Assembly (NCBI GenBank): GCA_013400975.1 | Contig: WBMZ01002684.1 | Coordinates: 83,377-147,376, forward strand | Direction of reading: 5' to 3' | Origin: Atrichornis clamosus | Lineage: Eukaryota > Chordata > Aves > Passeriformes > Menuridae | Length of the DNA: 64,000 bases | In this document: piece after piece, positions 1 to 11,431 of the stretch | Layout of the letters: every line of letters begins with the position of its first letter | Numbering within the stretch: position 1 is the first letter of the stretch | The notes under the pieces: generated by a model | Databases searched by the model: none | Told to the model about the DNA's origin: nothing | The model's input: the letters and a program-made list of their open reading frames with translations, nothing else | Translations under genes and position numbers: made by a program

Positions 1-3000
1 CTTGGGGGACAATGTGACCTGGCCCCTCTGTGAAGCAGGGTTAGGCAGAGCACCACTAGTCTGGGGGTGAAGCCTGTGTCTCCTCTTAGCATGGCTGGGC
101 TGTCAGGGCTGTCAGAGCTGTCGGGACCAGTTCCTTGCCCCTGGGGATGAGTGGTGCTGCTGCTTGCCTGCAGTGACCCGGCACCACAGAACTAGGGAAA
201 ATGAAAAAAAACCCCACTTGAGGAATATTGGGGTGGTTGAAAGTTTCACCAAAGTCAGAATTCTGGAAAGGCTGAAGGAAATCAGAACTGACTGAGTTCC
301 CTGCCCTCTCTATCTGAACATCCTGGAAAGACATTGCTTTGAGAAACCTCAAGAATAGAAGAACCAGGAGGTTGGTCCACCTGAAGTTCACCTCCTTCAA
401 CCAAATCCAGATCCTTTCCTTTGCGTTGTTCTGGATGCAGTATATCTAACAGCAATACTTTCTGGTAACTGGAGTAGCAGCCATAAAAATAAAAAAGCTG
501 ATATTAAATATATCTCTCTTCTGAGGGCATTAACAGAGTTTGGAAGTGCCATAAGGAGAACAGAGCTCACATTTGATCCCCATCAAACCATAAGACATAG
601 TTTTCTCCTTAGTGAGGTTATGTTTGGAACACAAAATGTCAGAAAAATGCAAGGGTTTTTTGAGTCGTAGGAAATATTTATCTCTGCCTGAATTACATTG
701 ATTTCAAAAAGAGTCTACAGGTGAAGGTGTAGAGATCTCTACATGATCAGAGGCATTCTGGTTCTTTCCAAAGGTGCTGGCTACATCCACATCCATATCC
801 ACATGTGAATTCAGTGCAACGGACAATGTAACCAGGGATAAACACTGGCACAAAAAGATTAACACTGGAGGGTAACTGGAAGTAGGTGATGCATCAAGAT
901 ATCTGCCCAAATTGATCATGAAGGATCAAAACTGACCTGGAAATGGCTTCAAGGGAAATTTATGCCTAAATAAGCGGACAAAACCAGCAATTTGGGGCAC
1001 TATTTTTGAGCACATTTGATAGGCATGTAATAGAAATTGAATACAAATTTTGAGGGACCAAAGGTATGAGGTAAAGAGACACCATTCTGGAGACCTCCTA
1101 ATAGTCAGTTGTCCATGGACGTTTCTGCAAGAAATGCTGATTCCACAAGAAGAACTGACTACCTAGATCTCTGCAATGACTACCTGGATCTCTGTGCACT
1201 GACACTTCAGTGCAAACATGCAAGGAATCATCAAGGAATTTGTGACAATTTAACTCCATTGTGTTAGGCATGGCTAGACGGGCAGGATGTGGCAATTATC
1301 AGCAGGCATAGCTTGCTGATGATTTTCGTACCATCATCTGGCTGTTAATACCTGCCCAAGGTCTACATGCATTGTACACTTCAAGCTCCTTTCAACCCTG
1401 TAACATCCTTTTATTATTTTTCCCCCTCTCTGTGTGCCAAAACCCATTCTAGCATAAGTAAAAATGCAGACTGGTTGATTTTCAGAATGATTTTCATGAT
1501 CACGCAGAGTCGCTCAGCCTTGTACTGCACACAGTTTGAACCACACATGCAGGATTTCATGCCTCATGGACCAGCTTAAAGTATTCTGTCTAAAATGGCC
1601 CAAAATTAGATCAGTGTTGGTACTGCTGTACTAGATAGTGAAATTGTTTAAAGGTTGTTACATTAAAAGTTCCATTAAGATATTGTTGAATCAATATTTT
1701 TTATGCTTAAAATACTAAAAATAAAATCACTTGCAAGATTTCCTACTGAAGACAACATTTAAAAATCATTATTTTATAAGGTAGTTCTAGAGAAAAAACA
1801 TATTTTTCTGAAAATAGACCATGGTATTAACAGTATCATGAATCAAATACACAGACAAGAGAGATATTACATGCACCCAAAATATAATTTCTGAAAGAAA
1901 TACATCTTTTTTTTCTCCCACTTGAGTAATGCCCATTGTATGCCTGGCTAGAAAACAATAGCTTGGTTATGAAATAATGGAAATTTTATCCATGAAAATG
2001 CCGCCCTCACATTAAAATCATCACACAGCTCACAGAGTGCTGTCTGCAAGCTTCTCGGCTATAAATCTATCAGTAAATAAGGACTGTTTTACTGAGGCTC
2101 TTACTGTTAGGTGAATTTCTTATTAAATGGCTGACTAGTCTGTGCTACACATGAAAGAAGGAAGATCAAATTAAGCTGTGCTGCAAAAATTAAACCACAA
2201 GATGAGATAAATGCTATCCTCTGCATTTTTAACCTACTTTTATATTCTATATTCTAAGTTCAAGCTCCAAATCCTGCATGATAACAGCTCTACTGCTTGC
2301 TCCTGGCCGTGGTGCTCCTGGGGGTCCCAGAGGTGCCAGGACACAGATGCACAGCAGGAAGGCCCACCAGCTCCCCATTCCTGAACTGAGCTGATCAGTG
2401 ACACAGGAGCTGGTCACACCTGGAGCACTGGCAAAGCCTGGGAGATGGATGCCACCCAGTGTCATTCACTTTTGGGAAACTGCTTTAGTTAAGGATGCAA
2501 ACTCTCAGATTTCTCTCCATCATTTGACTCTGTTTGCTCTGGGACAACATTTTCAATCTCTGGTTTTTTTAAATCCTCCTCTGATGCCCAGGCAGGATCA
2601 CTGGCAAGGGACAGGAAGGATGAATACAGACCTAGGGAGTAATGAGACACTTGTCCCCTGGCCATGAGCCTTACTGAATGGTGTTGGGCATGGCCAGCAG
2701 GTAGATGGTGATGAATGCCAGCCCACCCTGTCCATGAAAAAAAGCTACAGGATCATTTTAAGTGTGACACAGCCTGGACCTCATATACAGGGTACGCAAA
2801 AGTTCCTTCACATATGAATATCCTGGGAAAGAGCCTGCACTTAGCTTTAGTCACACCTTCAGAATTCCCCAAACTATAAAGGAGCCAGGATAATAGAATT
2901 CTACCTTAGAAAACTCCCTCAGCGACCAAAGAGTAAAGAAAATGGGCTTAAGAGAAGTTAAATATTTTAATACAGTGTGGAAGACATTTAAGTAATATTT

Positions 3001-3660
3001 TCTTCTCTATCTGATTATATATTAATAATTCATTTCTATTATCAGCAGTTCCCAGACCTCTATTGGCTCCAGTAGCATCTACAGTGCCTAAGGGATGTGG
3101 ACAAAACCCCAGAGCATATGGAGTGAATTTGTATAGATAGCAGGCACTCAAGAAAATTGGCAGGATATTTTTCTTTCAATATACTGTGGTGACTGGGTCA
3201 AGCCTCTACTTCTCCCCTGGCCCTGGTGTCTGGACCTGCCCATGCTCTAGATTTAAGCTTTTCTGGTAATGCAAAATGGTACCTTAACATAAACCTCAAG
3301 CTCATCTCCCTCCCTGAGCTTGAAGGTCCCATGTGCTTGGCCAGGATGTTCTCACTTGTTCTTCTGGCTGCTGTCCAGCAGGGTTCTCTGCCAGCACTTA
3401 TTAACAGGAAGAGTTAACAGAGACTGCATTATTATAAGTTCCCAAACATCCATAATGTGCTTTTTGACAGCAAGTGAAAAAAGTTGCAAATATCTCCACG
3501 AGTAAATCCCAGTATATTTATCACCCACACACATATCAAACTTGCCTCAAAGCAAGCTGTGCCTAAATCTCTTGTGTATCTAGTTTTCTTCATGATATGT
3601 TTTTTCCTCCTGTACGAAATATAAGCATTATCCTCTTTTCTTTTGGTTTTATTTGTGGTT

Positions 3661-3680
3661 GTTTGTTTGTTTGTTTGTTT
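3661..3680. repeat. (GTTT)5 microsatellite
   Basis: Five perfect GTTT units directly follow a T-rich stretch. This is a simple tandem repeat in non-coding sequence; no function is inferred. Confidence 0.9.
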
Positions 3681-6016
3681 AGCCGAGTGTTTGAAAAGAG
3701 TTCTTCTATTATCAAATACTTGGGGAAACAAGCAAGCTTTACTTTTGCATGACATGCACTTACTTTTAGCAGCTTAGTATATATAATAAATCAGAAGTCA
3801 GGTCCTAAAACCAACAGTGATTGAAAACTGATATTTTGACATTAAAGACTGTAGCCTTTTCAAACAGACAACTATACTACACTAAGTCATTAAAAAGTGT
3901 CAATTGCCATTTAATATGAGAAGGTTTCAGACCAAATGTGACACAATTGCTGTTAATGGAAGATTTCTCCATTTTGTGTGTCTTTTGCAGACACTTCTGC
4001 AGCTACTAGAGAGAAGAGACAGTCTGTGTTGGCTTCAAAATCTTCAGGACAGAAATCAGCAAAACAAAGAAGTTAAATGCAGGGCTTCCTTAATAATAAT
4101 AAGAAAAATTCTATGTAGAAATTTCCCCACTTTCTTGTTCCAAACTTCTCCACAAGTAGGAGCAACTAGGACTGTAGTCCCTAACCCCAAACAGCATTTT
4201 GGACTCCTCAGATCCCACTGAGGCTCAGCCAGGCAGCACAGATCCATCATGGGAAGTCTTCTTCAAGCACAAATTGTAATGATTTTCGGTAACTACTATT
4301 TCTCGTACTAAAATAAGAGTTTACTACTATTTCTTACTCTCTTTTTTTGTTTGTTTTGTTCTCCTCTGTAAAAGGGGGAGTTTTTCTTTGTTCGTATGTT
4401 ACCTGACAACTGGAAAATATCCAGAGGAGGTGACCACAGGCTCCCTAATAGCAAAAGGCTAAAATAGCTAATGAGACCTCCCCCAGCCCTTCCTTGTGTC
4501 TGATGGGTGAGTTTTTTTTGAGGACCCATGGAAGGAATTCAAGTATGGATGAGATGATTGCTGTTTATCAGATGAACACTGTGTGTTTTAATATCCCTGA
4601 AAGCTCTCCTAAGGCTCAGCAAACAGCTGCTGTGTGAAATGCAGCCCAGAGAAAGACTCATACACATACAGCAGGGAAGTGCAATTGTAACCCAGGTGAG
4701 TGCTCTATTCATATCAGCCCCACAGGTGTAATTTGTCCAAATCCATTCAGGAATTTCAGATCTTAGTTTCAGTCCAATGAGCAAAAACCAGTGATAATCT
4801 GGGTTCTTAATTCAAGAAGATAATGCCCAGCATAATTTGATTTTTAGCTGTCCCCTACACTGTGAAGTTCACGCTCACACCTTGCAAAGCAGTTTTATCA
4901 AATATTTACAGCTCTGTGAGATGATGTGGCTGCTTTTCGCTGGGCTATGAAATATAACAGCTAAAAGGCATTAGTCTCACCAGAAAGAGAAAGGTGGATA
5001 CTTGACTGTCCCCACTCAGGAAAACACGAATTATATGGAAAACCACCTGAGCGGTGACAGCTAACACAGCAGCTGCCTCAAACAGAGAGCTGGGAGCACA
5101 CACATACCCAGCTGGGCCACTTCACTCTGGTCAGTCTGTTCTGACCCTAAGAAGTGTGGCAGAATCAGTCGGAAAATACCTAGTCAAGAAAATGTGCCTG
5201 CTTGTAATCCGTTTCAGACCTCACCCAATTTCCAAGCTGGTTGCTGACTACTACTTACCAACCTATTCCAGCAGTTGAAGAAGCTCTTTGTTTTTAAGTC
5301 ATTTAATGAAGGGTCATTGTAAATGGATCAAAAGTAAGTTATTGGCTGTATAAACATGTGAATTGTGCCTGTGTATTACAATCACCCACTTCAATGACGT
5401 GGTCTTGCTGGGCAGCCAAATTCAGCTTTGCACCTTTGGATTTTTTGGGATGTGAAGTTAAGACACAGCATAGACACAGCTTTGCTAAGACCCAGGTATT
5501 TCCCCTCATGCAAAACTTCACACATATGGGAAATGCTACTACTCAAAAGCATTCCTGCAAGAACACAGTGGTGTTGATGGGAAGCTGTCCATTTTTAAAT
5601 TAAGATATTAATTTGACTGGCAGTCATTGTGTGTTTGTAAGTCAGGAAGTCATAGTTACAGCTCAACAGTCTACCAAACTCTCTCTAGGAGAAAATGGAA
5701 AGATTTTCATCAACAAAACACTTGAAGCAAGACACAGAACATTCAATTCTGTGAAACAGAATAGTGGAATTATCCTGGCAATTTACATGTGAGCTTTGAG
5801 TCAGTGCTTTCAGGCAGGGAATAATTCCACATATGCATCCCTCATGAAACAGGATCATAAATCTTTCTGAATGGTACTTTTCAGTTTATATGCTTGGCTT
5901 CAAATTGGTCTCCTACAGGAAAGACACTGGAAGACAGAAGCAGTGCAGGGTCCAACCCACAGGGGACAGTTCCTGAGAGCATTTTGCTATGTAGGACCCC
6001 ATTTGCATGCTCCCAG

Positions 6017-6056
6017 TTTGAAATGGGTATTTAAAAGGGTATTTGAAATGGGTATT
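6017..6056. repeat. 15-bp direct repeat, 25-bp period
   Basis: The 15-mer TTTGAAATGGGTATT occurs at 6017-6031 and again at 6042-6056, with a partial GGGTATTT between the copies. This looks like a small local duplication in non-coding sequence. Confidence 0.85.
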
Positions 6057-9000
6057 AAGAAAAAAAAGAAATAAAAGAAAAGAGCAAAACAGCAGAGCAG
6101 GTAGCAATTGCTCTCTGAGGTAGCAGATATGTAGCCTGTTTGATTATAAAGAAAGAAACAAAAAAAAGTAAACCAGAATCACTAATACCTTAACAGAAAT
6201 ACCTATCTAATTTAGCTCATGAGAAGGAGCAAATTAATCTGAAAGTAAATAAATGCGTAGGTCTATAAATATATCTCTTTTTTTCTGTTTATAAGTACAA
6301 ACTAAAATCTTCTTTCAAACAGATTTAAAAAAAAGGTGAATCTAGAGCTAGTCAGTATGTTTCGGTCCTGGACTGAAAGTTGAGAATGGTGACATGCTGC
6401 CGTAGCACAGCTATCTGCAAAAACACCCAGAAGCACAAAGAGGGTGTCTGGAGTGACAGGAGACAGTCAAGGGCTCAGGTAGCCCACACCAGGACTGGGG
6501 CAGTCCAACCCAGAGAACGGGATACGTGTCACTCCCCTCTTCTGAAAGGCTCTGCCAAAGAGACGTCCATTCCTCTGAGATGTGGGTTCAGCAAAGGGAT
6601 CTTTGCTGGCCTTCCATGACTTCTAGCTCTTAAAAGAGTATAAACTGGTAAACCAACCAGCAGCATAATTAGAAACTGTCAGCATGATATGCCTCCAGGC
6701 TATCCAAATGTGGAAAGTCTTGCGGGGAAAGAAGGGATAATTCTGCAAGTGTGGTGTTAGAGGTCTCAGAGCAGCTCATTCCCTGCCAGGCTGATGCCGT
6801 GGTGTTTGGCCAGAAGTGTGAAAGACCAGGTTTTCCAGTGGTGGTAACCAAGAGGCAATGCTGGGTGCTAGCAATACGCTGCCCCAGCTCTTAAACCGTA
6901 TTTGGTCAGCTGCTGATAATGTACCCGTGTCTTTTTGATAGTACCTCAGAGATTGAATGAAGGTTTGGGTGCTACCAAAAACTCCTCCAGTTTTAGGATC
7001 CCAGACAGACCCCTGGGAGGACACGGGTGACCCTTAGAGGCAATTTTGTTATCAGCTTCTGCAACAGACAAATACCTGATTTGCCTGCTCCCAAAGGAGA
7101 TGTTCCTTCGTGTCTTTCTGCGAGAATAGGGCTGAGCAGGGAAAGGCTGCACCCCACGACACACAGGCCCTTTGGGAAGGGAAGTGCCCACCAATGGGTG
7201 CTTATGTGTGGTGGAGAAGGAAACTCTGGCAGTGTGGAGCGGTGTCCAGAGCAGAGGCAGGAGTGGACATGTCCCCTGTCCCCAGAAGTCAGGTAACAAG
7301 GCGCTTTCCCTCTGGGTCTGGGGAGAGCAGGCAGACTCTGTACAGTCCAAGAAGCTGCCAGCTGGGCAAAAGGATCCAGCCAGCAAAGGCAACAGAGGGG
7401 AACTGGCATTTAGAAAGCCCTGGGCAGTAGCCACAGCCTTGGCAACTGCCACATGTAAGATTATGACTTGTCTTTAAAAGGGTGACCTTAGTTTCAGCAT
7501 TTGGCTCCTTGCTCCGATTCCGGATGTGAAGAAACAGTAAGGAAAAGGGTAGTGAGCAGGAGTTAGATGTTGGGGCTGATGAGTATGCTTCTTGGCTTTC
7601 TAAGTAATTTACAGGCCCAAACAGTTTTGCCCAAGATGGCTTTGCTATCCGTGGGACTAAAGAAAAATATCCCGTTTTAAGAGGATCTCCTCAATAGAAA
7701 AGCACCCTTGCCCAGGATATCTAAGGATATATCCTGTGACTCTCCCAGGGTATTTCCTTGCCTGGATAGGAGTAGAGCTGCTGCTATGAATGTGACTGAG
7801 CATTTAGAAACTTTCTCCATGGAAAGTTTCTCAGCAGTCCAACGCCATGGTTATAATGGGGCTTGAGCCTGTACTGGCTGCACAGGGTACAGGTAACTCC
7901 CTTCCTTTTGGAGCAGACTTACAGATCTGGAGGCTATGAGCATGTCTGCAGTTCACTCTTCAGGTTAAAGAGCCTGATTAATCTCCCTCAGACCATGTTT
8001 TTAAGCCCTTGCCTGCGCCCTCACCAAGGTAGTTCACACTGAACAGCTGTGTCCTAAGTGGTAGAGTCCTTCAGCCAAGACCTCACCAATGCCCAGCTGC
8101 AGGGCCAAATCCCACCACATGTTTTGTAGGGCACAATCCTCCTTGTGCAGCCCTGTGAGATGTCTGATTTTCTCTCAGCACTGGGTTTTTTCTCTGTAGA
8201 AGTGCTACCAGGCAAGCTGCTTCCCATACTACATTTGTACAGCAGATTATTCCCAGCTCAGCATGATGCTTACTACCTGGCCTTCCTGAACTCACATCTG
8301 CACATCACATCTCCACTTCACCTCAGTTACATTCAAATTCTGACCTCATCTGCATCTGCTGAACTTTCCACCACAGTGACCTCCACAGACCCCACATTTG
8401 TTACTGCCAGTACTGTCAAGAGCACAAAATTATCTGTATAAAAATGTTCAGAAGGGCTAATCCACCAGCTGTTTGCAGAAGTAAAATCTTGGGCAGGTGG
8501 ATAATTTTACACAGGACAGATGCTGTTGAATTTATGAGGTCTGCTCATAAACAGACATATTCACATACTTGAGCATGTGAAGAAATAGGTGCTGGCCTTT
8601 TTAATACACTAGTCACTTCATAAAGGAGAACCAGAAAATATTTTTTCAGTCAAGTTGTGCCAGGGATTAGTTTGACAGACTTAATGTCATTAGATGGAGA
8701 TGAGTTTGGCCTGGTGACCTTTTTCTTTCTCCTAGTGTACTCCCAGTGTTTGACCAATGACTCTCCAAATAACTTTGAACTGATTTAAGGCTTTTCTTGC
8801 TGTTTGCTTTGAGATTTTTTTCTCCCTTTTTAATATACAAGACTACTCCCTTTGTGTTCTGGAAGAGATACTTATGTCTTAAACATGTCATTCTTACAGG
8901 GAGGTTATGCTAAAGCCAAACCCCTCAGTCAGAGAAGGGGCTGCTGCCAGGTTCCCCTTTACATACTAATGCAATTGCCAGCAAGGGGCACCAGGATTTC

Positions 9001-11127
9001 AGCAAAAACACCAGGATCAGGGAAACACCAGTTTTAAAGCTGACATCCTGTCTTGAGGTGGCCACTTGGTGAAGCTGGTGGGTTTTACAGAAAAAGAAGA
9101 AAAAAAACCCCAAATCCCAACCCCTCCCACCACCTCCCCTCTGGTGCAAAAACAAAGGTTCAAGGCACATCATCAACAGCAACAGACTAAAGCTCAGAAC
9201 TGTGAAATCAACACTGCCTCTGCTTGTACACTCCTGAAGTTGTTAAATAACAATACAAGCAAAAGTGCATCCTAACTTTATTGAAGCTCTTCAGACAGGA
9301 ATGCCTATCTGAATCCTGAAAAGAATGAGAAGATACCCAAGTATACAGATGATTTCAGTATGCACAGGACTTTGTCAATAGAGGAAAACCAGCCAACAGT
9401 TAAGTACAATTTTCTCTAATTTCATAGGAATCAAAGAGTACCTTGCAGAAGAATCGAGCTATTTAGAAATAAATGCTACTCCTTGGACATCTTAATTGTA
9501 TAATGTTCTCTTTTTCCGTGCTAGAAAGTGCTCTGGTTCCTGACAATTATCTATTTATCTGGTGCCTGACAATCTATGTTTTTGGTGCTTTTAAATGAAA
9601 TGCAGGTCAGAATTTTACCAAATAAGAGATGTTCTGAGTGCTTGTATTTTTAAATTGGGCAGATCATATGAAAGCTGCCCTCCCAAGCTGCAAAGTTTGA
9701 GAGATGACTGAAATGCAAAGGGGTAGGTTGAAGCCAACCCATGGTCATGGAGGACTGCTGGTTCTTATGAGGTTGTAATCTGTATTTCAAGATAGAATCA
9801 AGAACAGCTCACTCCATACTTAGAGACCTCCTAAAAAATCCCCAGCAAAAATCTACAGGACTGGTGAATACCTAGTTCTTGTGCGGAGAGGCTAACAATG
9901 ATGTTCAGTCCATGTTTTCCCCGATTTAGTCTGCCTTGAACTTTTGAATGGCTGTGATTCGTGCGACTGAATGCTTCAATGAGCGGTACTTAAGCCCTGG
10001 TTTGGGGAAGCACAGAAACACATTTGCCTTCAGCCTTGCCTTCAGCTTCTGAGTAATTCCACTAAAGCTCATGGCACCTAAGCCCTCACTTGAATTTTAG
10101 AAGCACTTTGCTGGGTAGATGCCATTCTTACCCGTTTCTCTGTGGAAAGTAGTGCCTCATCAGAGGTGGAGATTTGCTGGGTTTTTCTTTTTAACTTAGA
10201 GCCCCAGTTTTTGAATGTATGATCACATGCCAATTCCAATCCTTTGAAACTGAATATTTCAGATTTTTTTCTGTAAGGTTCCCAGCCACCAGGAAATAAC
10301 TAAACACAGATTAAATGCCTTATGCTGTTAATAGCACGTTATTTAGAGTCACTGTGGATCCAAACTTGAAGTGTAAGGTTGGCTACAAACAACAAAATTA
10401 ACTTGCCCTGCTCTCTGCTCGTCATGTCTCTAGATACATACACTGAAGGACCCCACAGCCTGTGACAAAATTAAGGTCTGGATTACACCTGATGCTCGTT
10501 CTGGGTCACAGGGACTATCAGGTAGATGGACAGTCCAACAGCTGCATTTCATGCCCCCGGAGGTCTAGTCCTGAAGCAAGGAGTACAGTCTGCCTCGTAC
10601 AGTACTGAGAATAGCTATTTTCACATCCTGTGCATCATCCCACCACTCAGCCCCTACTCAGCGGTGAGAAAGCAGAGAGCAGAGCACTGCCCTTTCTACC
10701 TATAGAGAGAAAGGGTCAGGTAGTTTGGAGGCTACCTCAGAACACCACGAATAGCGCCTGCAGATGCCCGGGTAACGCCGGAGAGCACGCTGCTTCCCGG
10801 GACCACGGCAGCGCTGGTCGCCGCGGGGAAGCCGCGCTGGGCGGGATACGCCCGCCGCTCATCCCCTCTCCAAGCTTTCCGCCAGCACCGCAGCCCCCAG
10901 CAGAGCCCCGCAGCCCTCATGGACCCCTCTGGGAACCGCCTCAAGCTCACGAAGGAAAACTCGGGAGGAACTGCTGCCTACTGACCGCCCGCCTCCCTGC
11001 TAGCGGGGCTCTCCCTCGCAGTCCGTCCCCTCGAGGCAGCAGCGGGGGATGCCAGACGAGGCACCCCGCACACTCCCTGCGACCTCCGCGTGGTCCCGTC
11101 CCTCATCCCGCCGTCCCAGGCACTCAC

Positions 11128-11230
11128 CTGGGCTCCGGCTGCTGCAGCTCCGGTTGTCCGTGGGCTGGGGTCGCCGCCGCGGGGAGCAGACCGAGCTCCG
11201 CCGCCTCCCCGCAGCGCGGCAGCCGCCAAG
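11128..11230 (-). other. Candidate non-coding first exon with consensus splice donor (minus strand)
   Basis: Reading the minus strand, the sequence GGAGCCCAG|GTGAGTGCC is a textbook 5' splice site, with the last exon base at 11128 and intron GT at 11127-11126. About 130 bases upstream is a TATA-like GATAAAT (11262-11256), so a start near 11230 would give an exon of about 100 nt; that start is inferred. No CAT (minus-strand ATG) occurs on the plus strand from 11130 to beyond 11700, so the exon cannot start translation at an ATG and would be 5' UTR. All three minus-strand frames are open to the donor, so the reading frame gives no further help. The downstream gene would lie to the left of 11.1 kb. 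The exact start and the gene's identity are unknown. Confidence 0.5.
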
Positions 11231-11255
11231 TGCCGCGCTGCCCCCCGGCACTGGG

Positions 11256-11280
11256 ATTTATCGGCAGCAGCGGGGCGGGG
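11256..11280 (-). promoter_or_regulatory. Candidate core promoter: GC box and TATA-like element
   Basis: On the minus strand, CCCCGCCCCG (11280-11271), an Sp1/KLF-type GC box, is followed nine bases later by GATAAAT (11262-11256), a weak TATA-like element. The order and spacing fit a promoter firing leftward towards the consensus donor at 11128. Many CpG-island promoters have no TATA box and use dispersed starts, so the TATA-like element may be incidental. Confidence 0.4.
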
Positions 11281-11288
11281 TGGGGGGG
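11272..11288 (+). other. G-quadruplex-forming motif
   Basis: The plus strand reads GGGG C GGGG T GGGGGGG, giving at least four G-runs of three or more with one-base loops. This is the classic short-loop pattern of a stable G-quadruplex. It overlaps the GC box of the candidate minus-strand promoter. A second G-rich cluster lies at about 11359-11397 but has one loop longer than seven bases. Confidence 0.6.
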
Positions 11289-11394
11289 AAACGCCGTGCG
11301 GAGCCACTTCGGGGCGCACCGCGACCGCGGGCAGCGCCCGCTGCCTTCCCCCGCCCAGGGGGGCGGGGGAAGCCGGTGGGGTCGGGCCGAGGGG

Positions 11395-11431
11395 AGGATG
11401 AGGATGAGGATCAAGATGAAGATGAAGATGC
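11395..11431. repeat. Imperfect GGATGA / AGATGA hexanucleotide repeat
   Basis: Short units GGATGA, GGATCA and AGATGA follow one another within the CpG island. They read as an acidic D/E run in one plus-strand frame, M/R/K in another, and HLHLDPHPH or IFILIL in minus-strand frames. The regularity is that of a simple repeat in a promoter region, not of a conserved protein segment. Confidence 0.75.

Larger units (their letters stand above)
1..10730. other. Left flank without a supportable gene
   Basis: No gene can be supported here. Open frames are short, overlap on both strands and lack splice-site or domain support; the longest, 168 codons on the minus strand at 6946-7452, resembles no family I know. 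The stretch is AT-leaning with short A and T runs, a (GTTT)5 tract at 3661-3680 and a small direct repeat at 6017-6056. If the minus-strand first exon in the CpG island at 11.1 kb is real, this whole stretch would be its first intron or would contain later exons. I could not recognise such exons by eye, so intron 1 may run past the left edge. Confidence 0.6.
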
